A stretch of 13,785 bases of DNA from Smittium mucronatum (taxonomy: Eukaryota > Kickxellomycota > Harpellomycetes > Harpellales > Legeriomycetaceae). The stretch lies in the NCBI GenBank assembly GCA_001953115.1, contig LSSL01002872.1, forward strand, positions 1 through 13,785, read 5' to 3'. Below, one piece after another: positions 1 through 9,782 of this stretch (the stretch's first letter is position 1; each line of letters begins with the position of its first letter). The notes beneath the pieces were generated by a model, which saw only the letters and a list, made by a program, of their open reading frames with translations, made no database searches and was not told where the DNA came from. The translations under genes and the position numbers were made by a program.

Positions 1-503
1 TCCCTTTCAGCGGGAAAATTCAAGGCGAAATAGGTTGCATAATCAACTCTTTTTGATATTTTTTCAGGTGAATTTACTCTATAAATAAGTCTATAACCCT
101 TTTTGGTTGTTATTTTCAATCTTTTTAAACCATTATCTACCGAAGTTAAGGATATATTTACTCCATGCTTTAAAAAAAGAACTTCTCTTATTTTCTTAAG
201 GGTTATTCTAGGATCTCTGCTTATAATATTATTTATTTTACCCAAGACATCATCTGTAAGTTTTGTTGGGCTCCTAGTAGTTTCACGAATTTCCGGGTTA
301 TTGATATAAAAATATCCACTATTTGAAGCATCTGTATCATAAATATCATTTAAAAAACTTCTATTTTGCTTTTTTTGTTTAGCTACTATTCTTCTGGCAG
401 TGCTGTAATTGATTTCAAGTACATATGCAGCATCTTTTATTGATGTACCATTATCAAAAACATTCGTAAAAAGTAGGTCCCTTATTTCTTTTGGCAATAT
501 CTT
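1..503 (-). pseudogene. Tc1/mariner/IS630-type transposase, N-terminal half, 5' end damaged, runs off the left edge
   Basis: The minus strand is open for 167 codons from 503 to the window edge, far beyond chance at this base composition. Two helix-turn-helix units are visible, the paired-like arrangement of this superfamily. The first spans residues 3-47 (LPKEIRDLLF, then SIKDAAYVLEINYSTARRIV with the recognition helix at about 33-44). The second spans about 82-130 (LTDDVLGKINNIISRDPRIT, then LKKIREVLF and SLTSVDNGLKRL). The tail, residues 134-167, is a basic linker (KGYRLIYRV, KRVDYATYF) like that preceding the first catalytic Asp. The DDE domain would lie beyond base 1. In the family these units bind the terminal inverted repeats. 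No ATG is in frame: TGA occurs at 506-504 and 551-549 and TAA at 578-576, with only a TTG at 497. An ATG at 507 is in another frame. I therefore read it as a decayed copy; an upstream exon is the alternative. Confidence 0.7.
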
Positions 504-687
504 TCATTTAGGTTTTGAATCGATCTCTTTAAATTCACAATAGTTATATCATATTCCGATTTTATATTTATATATTTATCAATGAATACGAATTACATTT
601 ATGTTTATGTTTTATCGGATTTTAAGTTTTATAAATTTCCAAAATTAAGTTTTAAAAGTAATGCTTTTAAATTATCATCAGACTTTG

Positions 688-895
688 AAAAATGAGCACT
701 TTTCGGAATAAATTTTTTTTTTTTAAATTATAAAATGTTCGTTTTTTCAAATAGAAAATGATCAATTAAAAAATGACCAACTTTTATTTTTTAAATTGGT
801 CAACCATTGGATTGAAAATTTTTCATCCAATTGTTGAAAATTGATCAGCTTTTTATTATTAAATTTTCTTTTCTAAATTTAAAGTGCTCATTTTT
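688..895. repeat. Foldback (MITE-like) inverted repeat with mirrored TGANCA motifs
   Basis: The ends are an inverted repeat, AAAAATGAGCACTTT (688-702) and AAAGTGCTCATTTTT (881-895), a perfect 15-bp match. Reading inward on the left are TGAGCA (693-698), TGATCA (759-764) and TGACCA (774-779). Reading inward from the right on the other strand are the same three in the same order (885-890, 842-847, 797-802). Each is embedded in A and T tracts. A separate off-centre hairpin lies at 801-836, with imperfect arms CAACCATTGG and CCAATTGTTG. Spacings differ between halves (66 and 15 bp against 43 and 45 bp), so indels have accumulated. There is no coding capacity. The position about 185 bp upstream of the transposase frame fits a transposon end or a nonautonomous relative. 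I see no clear target-site duplication. Confidence 0.55.
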
Positions 896-1031
896 TTCTG
901 AAAATCCTATATATTGTTTCAGTTTCATAGTTTATCCGGTGATTTATCAAATTCAACTTAACCTTAAATTTTTTCGCAAATTCCGTTTCTTAATTTCTTA
1001 TTTTTTACCAATCGTATATATTTAAATCTTG

Positions 1032-1043
1032 CCCCCCCCCCCC
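1032..1043. repeat. Poly-C tract, 12 C
   Basis: Twelve consecutive C residues follow a single G at 1031. The surrounding DNA is about 80% or more A+T, so this is the most out-of-character short sequence in the window. Slippage makes its true length uncertain in sequencing data. Its reverse complement is a G12 tract with quadruplex-like or slippage potential. I see no gene whose frame it would interrupt. Confidence 0.95.
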
Positions 1044-1558
1044 TTATACATCTTTGGATTTAGTATTGGGGGATTTCGAATAAATAACACTTTTGGGTAT
1101 TAGTTTCTTAAAGTTTTTAACATAAAATATTTGGTCTCTTTTCATAAGACTGAAAAAAAATATTTTGCAAAATATTTTGACTAGGTTATATATTATTGGG
1201 TGGAAAGAGAGTTGGGTATAGAAATTGGCTGAAATTTTTGACACTAATTTCACATTAATAAAATCTTTCTAATAAGAAATTTCATAAAATTATCGAAATT
1301 TTGCACTAAAGTTTATATATTTATACATTTTTCGTCCAGTTCATCATATTGACGGCTATCCCTTAATTATAAGACAGAAATAAGTTATGATTTTTGTTAT
1401 AAAAATTTAATAGTTATTTTTTCTCTAATTTTTACAAGATTTTTTCATCTTAATCTTTCTAATTTAATTTATAAAAAATAACATATGTTAAAAAAAGGGG
1501 ATATTGATTTTGAAATAGCGTGAAAAAAAATTTTCTCTGATAAAAAAGAAATCATATA

Positions 1559-1581
1559 CATTTTCATTTTCATTTTCATTT
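1559..1581. repeat. CATTTT hexanucleotide microsatellite, about 3.8 copies
   Basis: CATTTT is repeated three times and followed by CATTT, without interruption. It is a simple sequence repeat with no visible link to a gene. Confidence 0.9.
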
Positions 1582-2623
1582 GCTGGTATAATTTTTTTTT
1601 TTAAGAAAAATGCATACATGGTTATATCTAATGCTTTTTAATTTATTTATTTTAGGATTAATTATCAATGATAGTAAAAAAATTAAAAATAGTTAAAATT
1701 TTAGTGATTTTTATGTTTACCAACCGTGGAAAAATATTTCGATTTTTTAAATGAAGTTATTTCAAAAAAAATCATTGGTTTTTATAAATCTCCCTGATAA
1801 TATATTATTTTTATATCATATACATATACATATATTATTCTAACCACTATAAAAAATCATTTATTTGTAAATTTAAAAATCTAATTTGTTCTCATTTATT
1901 TTTTTTTCTAATTTTTTAATTTTGAACCATTGAAAAATAAAATATTGTTTTTTTATGTAATAAATTGTAAAAAAAATTTTCGATCTTAAAATATAGTAAA
2001 ATGATATTAATTGTTGTCTGAATAAAATCTTGTTCTAACTAGGTTTATTGATCCTTCTTACTGCAATAATCCCATTTTAAAAAGAAAGATCAGTACTTTA
2101 GTATAATCTTTGTAAGATAAAATAAAATTATTAAGAATTTCTAACATATACAACAATTTATTCTCACCATATTTCAAAAGGTTATACTGAGATGATTGAG
2201 GGTTATTATAATGTAGTCTATATATTTTAATATATTTAATAATCATAAATTGCACGTATTATTCCTACTTAATTGATCCGGATTTATCACTGCCAATAAA
2301 TATTTTTAGTCGTGTAAAGATTATGGGGAAAATGATATTCAAATTTTATTTCAAAAAAAAATACTTTAAGCTGTATCACTTAATTATAACTGAAATTTGC
2401 ACTTATATTCGGCTCAATTTTTCTAAACTTTTAGACTTAAATTTTTTTTTAATGTTAAAATAATCCTTGGATGTTTGCAAATATTCTCAATGAATTTATT
2501 CAATAATAAAAGTAGCTTTATATCCTCTTAATTTCACGCTAAAAATTATTGTGAATAAATGGTTTTTATTCTTGTAAATAGGCTTATTCAATAAATTTTT
2601 GAATATAAAACAGTAATCTTTTG

Positions 2624-2640
2624 TATATATATATATATAT
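2624..2640. repeat. (TA)n microsatellite
   Basis: Seventeen bases of strict TA alternation precede a T-rich run. Dinucleotide repeats of this kind are common in A+T-rich intergenic DNA and likely vary in length between strains. Confidence 0.9.
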
Positions 2641-2834
2641 TTTATTAATTATACACTTTTTTAACTCCACAGGATAATTAAATCTTTTTTAAAATATCAA
2701 ATCATATCATTTTATAATTATCTAATTGTTTTTTAGTTCATGATAAATATATATATCAAAGAATATTAATTGTTTTTTTGATGTATTTAAATAAAGTTTT
2801 TAAGATATTTTATAATTTTTTTGATGTTAAATAG

Positions 2835-2972
2835 GCTTATTGCAACACCAAATCATTTTGTATTTACATTTTTGGGCTTATGTGGATATCTGAACCCACT
2901 GAGGAACTTGCTCAAGCTTTTTTATCTTATTTTGGAAAATTATCACATATTAAATTATTATCTATGAGTTAA
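2835..2972 (+). pseudogene. Possible decayed leucine-rich-repeat fragment
   Basis: This frame is open for 45 codons between a TAG (2832-2834) and a TAA (2970-2972). The last third, ELAQAFLSYFGKL followed by SHIKLLSMS, has the spacing of a leucine-rich repeat unit (x-L-x-x-x-F-x-x-F-G-x-L-x-x-I-x-x-L-x-x-S). The stop falls near where the conserved Asn would be, and the frame goes on past it with KLKKI, as a broken repeat would. By hand count, G+C is about 29, 38 and 22% at codon positions 1, 2 and 3, higher at the first two positions as in coding DNA. There is only one ATG, internal at 2880. The length alone is not significant and one repeat unit is weak evidence. The family assignment is an inference. 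If real, it is a remnant of a longer repeat protein, the same class suggested at 12350-12505. Confidence 0.25.
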
Positions 2973-5508
2973 AAGTTAAAAAAAATCATAATAAGTGTAA
3001 TATTTACGCTTTAATTTTATTTACTCGTATATTTTTTGTGAAAATACATACCTAAATCAGTAAAATGTTTTTTTATTATTATTTGAAATTTTTTAATTTT
3101 AATTCTCTGTATAAATTCATATTTTTCGAATAGTTTTACTGTTATTTATTTATTTTTGTTACTTATTATGATATCAACTTTTATCAAAATATGTCATTAC
3201 CATGAAATTTTAAAATTTTCACTCAGATATCTCAGAGCAGATACTATAAATATTATTGAATAATTAATATTTTTCATCTTAATTTATCAGTAGCCAATTT
3301 TTTTTTCTGAAATGCTAAGAAATTTTTAAGGAGGTTTATAAGTTTTCGGGCACTAAAGCTCCAAGTTTTTAAATTATAAGTTTTAAATTAAGTTTATCTC
3401 ACCCTTTTTCACACCTCATTTTACAGATAATTTTTGATTTATTAACTTATTTTATGAGCTGTTGAGAATATTAATTAATTATTAACTAAATATTATGGAC
3501 TTTTTTATAGAAAAATTATATATTTTATTCGGCTATAATACGCTATTTCATTAATTTCCACTCTCGATGAAAATTTACAAATATAGTACACATACAGCAA
3601 AAAAAAATTTTTTTTTGAATATTTTCGTAGCATAGTGAAGTATATACGGGTTTTAAGTTTAATTTGGCGAATTTGGGCCACAATTTTACGTTTTTAATAT
3701 ATTTATAGAAGTTTATTCTCTCATAAAATTCCATTATTACCATTTATGAATCTATATTAATGCATATAAATTTATAAAACTGAACTTTTCAGCACAGCAA
3801 ATATTTTTTATTTCTCGAAAATATGTTTTCTATATCCTTAGGATAAAGTTTTTTCCGGAATTTTTTTTTCTAAAATTTCTTCTTTCTTTATATTTTCATT
3901 AACTCTGCTATTATAATTCGTGATTTTTGTAATTAAATATATTCGTCGATTGGTTTTCATCTCTTGTAAATGGAATATTCAAATGTGAAGATTTCTAAAC
4001 TCTTTGATTTTATACAATCACCATAAAAATACCTCTTTGAATTTTATCGAGAGTTTAGTTTTGATAAAAATGTTTGTATACAATTTTATTTCTATAACAG
4101 TCTTTTTTTTTATAGATAAATTTTGTTATTTTAATTAATAAACCAAACCCAGTCAAAATTAAAAATATGCAAATAATGTTCACAAAAATATATCACGATT
4201 TTAGTATGAGTTTGATGATAATTTTGGTTTTTTGATAGCATAATTTTTTATAATTTATCATCAAAAATATTCCATTTTTTTTAGATTAGGAGATTTAATG
4301 GGGAAAAAATGGAGTTGATCTCCATTAAAAGATATTTGATAAACTTAAAATACCATTAGTAATTTTTTTTACTTTATTTTTTAACAAAAAAAATAATTAT
4401 TAATATTGAAAGGGGTTTTCTTGATGAAAAATTTCTTTATAATTTTTTTTAGCCTGTTTTTGAAATCATTAAAAATGTATAAATAATTTACGTTTATCTT
4501 TTTCAAAAAAATAGTTGTAATTATATAGTTATTTTTTTAACGCGTTAATAACTATAAAATATGGTTTCTGAAAAAAAAATTACAGAAGATTTTATTGTTT
4601 ACATTATTTGTGTATCAAGATAAGAAATATATACTTAATTACTTCATAATTTTTTTTATGTCTATAAAATCGATTAAATCTTGAAAAGAAATTTTTTTTA
4701 ATTATTTTTTATATCTTTTGAGCCCGAAAATATTATATTTCCCCTCTTTATTTTTGATAACGATTTTTTTAATTAGAAAAAAATTATCCCTTTTATAATT
4801 ACTCTTATTTAATTTTAAGCCAGAGCAGAGATTATGATTAAAAAGAAAAAATAATTATTTTAAAAAACCTAAATTTATTCTGGTTAAACTAAAAATTATT
4901 AATTTGGTGCAATGGGTCTTGTATTAAACCCCATCATTATTTTTTTTTTGAATTTTTTATATTTAATAAATGGTTGCGTTTTTACCCAAAAATTAGCCAT
5001 AATTTATTTTAAAGTTATATAAATAGATAAAAAAAATTAGAAAGAGCTTTTTTCAATTAAGAAAATTAAAAGATTTGCTTAATGAATTTGTGTTAACTTT
5101 TAAAGTAATTTGCATAATTTTTCTTGATTATTTTTAGCAATATTTTTTTATGTAAATTTTATAGTATCTTTTATTTTAAATATTCACTATTAACTATTAA
5201 CTATTTAGTCCAGAGCTTGTAAAAATTTGTTTTATTTTATAATAAACTCTATCATTATTAATAATTACTTAATATCATCGGATGAATCAAAGAATTTTAT
5301 AAAAATATTTAGTTATCATACAAAAATTGGCGCAAGAAATTACTTAGTAATAGAAAGAGTTGTGTTTATTTCTTTATACCTTTGATTGAATATATCTTTC
5401 TGATCTCGAAAAACTGTTGACCTGACTTATAAACTTCGATTTTATTAGAGGGAATGAGGTTTGGATATAGGAATTGGTTGGGATTCCCAGTTAGCAAACT
5501 GAATATTG
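2973..5508. other. Noncoding A+T-rich stretch
   Basis: I see no supportable gene in either strand. The plus strand is markedly T-rich with many T runs of 7-10. The minus-strand frame at 3543-3743 starts with ATG and encodes 66 residues, but its third-position G+C (about 30%) exceeds the first two (about 23 and 21%), so I do not call it. A short tandem repeat at 5186-5206 is listed separately. Confidence 0.6.
5186..5206. repeat. Three tandem ACTATTA units
   Basis: ACTATTA, ACTATTA and ACTATTT are directly adjacent. This is a short minisatellite-like repeat with no associated gene. Confidence 0.85.
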
Positions 5509-5537
5509 CTTATAATTTTCGACAAACAAATTATAAG
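5509..5537. repeat. Perfect 10-bp hairpin
   Basis: CTTATAATTT (5509-5518) pairs perfectly with AAATTATAAG (5528-5537) across a 9-base loop. The stem is mostly A-T. Nearby, GGGATTCCC (5480-5488) is a perfect inverted repeat around a central T. Function is unknown; in DNA this A+T-rich such stems can arise by chance. Confidence 0.6.
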
Positions 5538-8150
5538 TTATAAAATGAAAAATTAACCTTTTTTAAGTCCGAATTTGGTATAAAATTTTATCTGAGGATA
5601 TTAAAAATTTCAAATGGTACAGTTTTTTGTTTTATTTTATTTTTACAAATATTAATCATATTAAAATAACGTCAAGCACAAAAAAAAAGCCACTTTTTCT
5701 AAAATATGAACTAAGGGTATTAATATGCATGATTATAAAACTATACCAAAAAATCATTTTTCGGATCAACCCTAATTAAAACTTTAAAGATAGATAGAGA
5801 AAAATTAACCCTCACTTTTAATTTTATTTGTTATTAGTTTAATGCATTTTTAAGCTATCTGAATAATTATCGATTTAGAATAATAGAAATTTTCGATATG
5901 CAAAAATTGGTGAGGCTCAAATTTGGAGTCAGAGGAGTATAAGCAAGAGTATAAGAAAAAAGTTAAGAAAAATGATAGTGTGTAAATATTAATTGCTCAG
6001 TTTTTTCCGTACCATTATTGATCAGAGCGAATAATTTTTTTATATAGCCAATGCTATTAAAGAGAAAAAATTACAATAATTAACCAAATTTAAAGCCGAA
6101 AAATGTGGTTATTCTTTTTGAGAGAGTAAACTTCACTATTATAATTTTATGACTTTATTAATTTTAAAACCCATAATTTTTAATGTATAAAATTATTTTT
6201 TAATCTAGAATTAGGACTGGATAAAATAATTTATATCGGGAAAATGCTGAATAATTAGTATGACTTGTATTTTTTTTTCATTTTATTGTTATAAATATTA
6301 TAAATATTTATTTTAGAAAATATTTTAAACGGTAAACAAAAATTAAGATCTTGAAAAGAATCACCCATGTAAAATTCACCATTTTGATGCAATGGATTTT
6401 TTTTAAAGGATTATAATAATTTTTTAATTAGAGCTGATCGAAATTTTTAATCGCAAAATAGATCAGTTGATAAAATTTTAAACAATAAAGTACCATTAAA
6501 TAAAATTAAATATTGAAATCAAACCCCATTTTTAAAAAAGTTTAAAATAATAAAAATCACAATTAAGCACTGAATATCCATATATAGATAAAAAAATATT
6601 TATCTATTTATTTTCATGTATCAATTCTCAAAAATAAAATAAAATTTTGTTTCAGTTTTAATGCTAAACCTGTTTTATTAATAGATATTAATTTTTGAAT
6701 GCATATTTTTAAAAAAATTTCTTTTTGTTTTATCTTCAAAAAATACATACTTTTGTTCCGAGAATTAATTTGTATTATTTATTATGCTATATAATCAGTC
6801 TTTATTTTCCTCAAATTTAATAAATGTTTACTGTAGATTCTCTAATAAAATATAAATGTATTTAATTATTTAATTCCATCTGTTGAAGTTACAAAAAAAA
6901 TAAATTAAATATTTTTAAATATAATTTGAGAAATAATTTTACATTTAATTTAACATAATTGATTTTTTTATTTGATTTTAGATCAAAAAATCTTATTAGA
7001 TTTTACTACCAGATTATTTAGAATTAAATTTTGTGAAAAAATATCCTAAATAAAAATTTATAATTAATGTTAATAACGATAATAATAAAAAATTAATTCT
7101 AATTGAGAAAATTTTTAAATTACCTAATCGCAAATGAATTTTTAATTTTTAACATATAAGCAAATTAAATTTTTTTAAAAAAATGAGATTTATTTCAAAA
7201 TACATAAAAGCTAAAGCTAGGTAGGATTTTTATTGTATTTATTAAGAGATACTTAAATATGTTGCAAATAAAAAATTCTACCTCCAATTTCAAAATTTTT
7301 TTAATGAGTTAAAAAAAAAAGTACCAAAGAGATATAAAATCATTTAATACAAAAAAAACTAAAAAAGAAACATAAATACTAAAAAATTATTTGTCATAGC
7401 ACTCTATATTTCATTAAATTACAATTAATTTAAAAAAATATAATTCTTAAATTATAATGAAAACACTTGCTAATAAAAAATAATGATAAATTATATTTTA
7501 GAAAATTTAATATGTAACTAAATTAATATCACTTAATAATATATAATCAAAAAAATATAATAAGTACAATATATGAATTATTACGAATTTACTACGAAAA
7601 TTTATATATGAACGAAATATTGCTAACTCGATTATTTCTAAAATCTCATAAATCTAGTTCAAGTTATTTTATCGGGGTCTAAAAACTATTTTATTTACTA
7701 TAAAAGTAATATATTTATACTTATATTCAGAACTAAAAATTTTAAAAACTAAATTATAAATTTTTTAAATTTGAGAAGTTTATATTTTCATAAAAATAAT
7801 AAGATTTTTTTTGTAAATCTTTTTATAATTCTACTACTTTAATCCATTAAATATTTAATTTAACTGTTATATTATAGATGAATGTTTCATATAAGTTTAA
7901 AAAAAGCTAGGAATAAGCTATATAAAAAAATTTTAAAATAGCAGAATATTATAAGATATTCTTATATTAATGCATATGAAAAAGGATTACTACTAAAGAT
8001 AAAAAATATTACCATTCCAAAATAATAACCCATAATAAAAATTATATATTTAATGTAGCATTGGACTAATAGAGTTTAATGGATGATATTAAATAATCTT
8101 TAAGCATTAAAAAATTGCTTGGAATATTTATTCTAAAAAAAAATAATTTA
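5538..8150. other. Noncoding stretch, the most A+T-rich part of the window
   Basis: I can support no gene. G+C drops to roughly 10-12% in the lines around 7.0-8.0 kb. From about 6.9 to 8.1 kb the plus strand shifts from T-rich to A-rich, the opposite of the flanks. A short purine-rich frame at about 5914-5985 (Lys- and Glu-rich when translated) reflects that composition and is not called. No tRNA-like or rRNA-like segment was recognised. Confidence 0.6.
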
Positions 8151-8750
8151 AAGTTATGTGGTCCTGATATTTTCGAAAATGGGTGATCCTCAAAATTATT
8201 ATTGAATTTTCGCCTTTATAATAGTAGAAATTATATTTTTTAATGTTCCAGGTAAATCAGAATATTCGCTTGCCATTTTAGTTAAATTAGGAAATTTATT
8301 TTAAATAATTTCTGCCATGATAGCACATCAATTTCTTGTGAATAAATAGGGTGATCGCAATATAAATGAAACTCTTTGAGACTCATATCTTTTTTCATTT
8401 TAAAATTTGTTGCTTTTATCACTTTTTTTTTCAGAAGATTCCCCCGCATCTATGTTATTTTATTCCTCCTGTTTCTTTGGACTCTATTTTGAGAGGTACA
8501 ATTATTTTTCTTCCTGAAATACACAGGTAGGGTTTGTATTCTTGAAATTAGTATCCCTAAAAATTAAACGATTTTAAAAAGCTCCTTCATCTAAAAGTTT
8601 GGCTATTTTTCTAGATATTCTAGTTATTTAATAATAATTTTCTAGTTTTTCCCAGTAGAGAAAATTTTCTTTTTTGTACTAGCAATCGCTATATCTTAAG
8701 TTCATATATTTTTCTGGGATTTATCTTTAATAAGCTTTAAAAGGAATAGT

Positions 8751-8915
8751 TTATTTCTTATTTTGATTTCGGCTTCTGGATATCTTACTAAATATTTTAT
8801 TAACATATTTATTTTCATTATTTTTTACCTTCAAGTTCTCTTGATTTATAAATTCTTCACGTACACCTAAATATTCAGCAGTGAAACATAATAAAGAGCT
8901 ATATAGAATAAACAT
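8751..8915 (-). CDS. Small unrecognised frame with signal-peptide-like N-terminus
   Basis: ATG at 8915 is preceded directly by ATC and then by an in-frame TAA, and the frame runs 54 codons to TAA at 8753-8751. The N-terminus, MFILYSSLLCFTAEYLGV, looks like a short secretory signal: a hydrophobic core followed by small residues Thr-Ala. It leads into a charged, Asn/Lys/Glu-rich tail (REEF, NENKYVNKIF, SRSRNQNKK). By hand count, G+C is 28, 22 and 20% at codon positions 1, 2 and 3, mildly coding-like. The same frame continues toward 8150 with similar composition but with about a dozen stops. So this may be the start of a decayed secreted-protein gene, or an intact tiny gene, or chance. About nine stop-free stretches this long are expected in the window by my rough estimate, so confidence is low. 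No family is recognised. Confidence 0.2.
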   Translation of the reverse strand: MFILYSSLLCFTAEYLGVREEFINQENLKVKNNENKYVNKIFSKISRSRNQNKK

Positions 8916-9240
8916 GATTTAAAAAATAATTTTGGAATTTACCGAGATTTTTATATTCATCCATTAAAAAAAATAAAGATAATTATGATATTTCAATAAT
9001 CTGTCCCCTTCATCATTTTTCAATATGTATAACCATGCTTGTAAGAGTATTTTAATAATTTAGCTTCTTACATAACGTATTCAGTTGAATTCTACAGTTT
9101 GGGTACACCTATTATTGATGTGACAAAATTCAAACCGATTTTCAGGGTAATTTTAAAGCGATTTAAAATTTTATAGTCTAAGAGTGGAATTTTGATTGAA
9201 TGAATTGTATCTCTAAAAACCGAAATATTATCCTTGATTT

Positions 9241-9291
9241 AAACAAGAAAGAGTTAAATTTTAAATTTTAAATTTTAAAAAAAACAAGAAA
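9241..9291. repeat. TTAAATT tandem repeat flanked by a 10-bp direct repeat
   Basis: From 9254 the unit TTAAATT repeats almost four times. AAACAAGAAA occurs just before it (9241-9250) and again just after it (9282-9291). The arrangement could be a small insertion with a target duplication, or simple slippage. It has no coding content. Confidence 0.7.
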
Positions 9292-9533
9292 TATAGGAAG
9301 TGGTTTTATATGCTTGTGTGTAAAATTTACTTCAGCATAGTTATTTAAAATTAAGGTTTAATTCAAAAGATTTTCAAAGATATAGCTAAAATTTTATTTG
9401 AAATATTAAAATATTTTAGAGCCAAGCGATAGCATTTTGAGACATATTCTCTACTATTCTCCGATATATAGCCGGAAAATGAGCATTATTGAGCAGGACC
9501 TACATGAGGATTTAATTTAGTGAAAATTTAATG

Positions 9534-9571
9534 CCATATATGGAAACTGATAAGAAGTTCATATATCAGTT
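9534..9571. repeat. CArG-like palindrome next to an 8-bp hairpin
   Basis: CCATATATGG (9534-9543) is a perfect palindrome matching the CC(A/T)6GG form that MADS-box factors bind. Immediately after it, AACTGATA (9545-9552) pairs with TATCAGTT (9564-9571) across an 11-base loop. The sites lie about 210 bp upstream of the frame at 9783. A regulatory role is only a possibility; CArG matches are not rare in A+T-rich DNA. Confidence 0.4.
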
Positions 9572-9782
9572 ATGAAGGATATTTTTCTAAAAAAAACCAC
9601 ATAAAGAGATATTAATTTTCTCATTTCCGTCTTTCAATTTTTCTATAATCCTTTAATTCAAGTTTTTAGCCTTATAATATGATTCTGAGGCATTTTTGCA
9701 TTGATAGTAAATTAGGCAGTGAAACTCTTTCAACTTTATCATTGGGAAATATTCTTCCTAATTGATGAAAATTTTAATATGA

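Larger units (their letters stand above)
896..2834. other. Noncoding A+T-rich stretch
   Basis: No gene can be supported here. Frames of 60-80 codons exist (minus 1044-1253, minus 2058-2255, plus 2212-2463) but are within chance expectation, and none has a recognisable motif. For plus 2212-2463, G+C at the third codon position is higher than at the first two, the reverse of what coding would give in this DNA. The G-richer patch at about 1050-1250 may be an old gene remnant. A C run and two simple repeats are listed separately. Confidence 0.6.
8151..9782. other. Higher-G+C tract with ambiguous coding remnants on both strands
   Basis: Several lines here reach about 25-32% G+C. Short frames of 35-55 codons overlap on both strands, for example plus 8366-8530 (54 codons from ATG) and minus-strand frames across 8150-8560. 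None has a recognisable domain and all are within chance length. The most plausible is minus 8751-8915, listed separately. The tract may be an old, heavily decayed gene region. I cannot assign a strand or function to most of it. Confidence 0.4.

Noticed and set aside
103..309. Plus-strand 68-codon frame
   Set aside because: It is the antisense shadow of the minus-strand transposase frame, which is longer, carries recognisable DNA-binding motifs and runs across the whole interval.
831..1025. Plus-strand 64-codon frame
   Set aside because: It starts with TTG inside the foldback repeat and consists mostly of Phe, Ile, Leu and Lys from T-rich sequence. Its length is within chance.
1044..1253. 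Minus-strand 69-codon frame beside the C run
   Set aside because: No motif, and chance length. The opposite strand of the same patch reads equally protein-like, so neither is supported.
2058..2463. Minus-strand frame 2058-2255 and plus-strand open stretch 2212-2463 (83 codons)
   Set aside because: About 0.4 stretches of 83 codons are expected by chance. Third-position G+C in the plus frame exceeds the first two positions, against coding.
3543..3743. Minus-strand 66-codon frame from ATG
   Set aside because: The residues look varied, but codon-position G+C by hand count is 23, 21 and 30%, the reverse of coding in A+T-rich DNA, and there is no motif.
4678..6360. Shared 13-mer ATCTTGAAAAGAA at 4678 and 6348, and similar GCAATGG contexts at about 4910 and 6388
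   Set aside because: Matches of this length are expected many times by chance in 13.8 kb of this composition, and the spacings between them differ.
8366..8530. Plus-strand 54-codon frame from ATG, and overlapping minus-strand frames
   Set aside because: Both strands give equally plausible short peptides over 8150-8560. None is long enough or recognisable, so I do not choose one.
8130..8915. Ciliate-type code (TAA and TAG as Gln) making a long minus-strand protein
   Set aside because: With TGA as the only stop, open stretches of about 190 codons are common in DNA this A+T-rich. The transposase frame gives no support, with no TAA or TAG in 167 codons.
9410..9520. Plus-strand 36-codon frame with varied residues
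   Set aside because: Third-position G+C is about 42%, higher than positions 1 and 2, and it is far too short.
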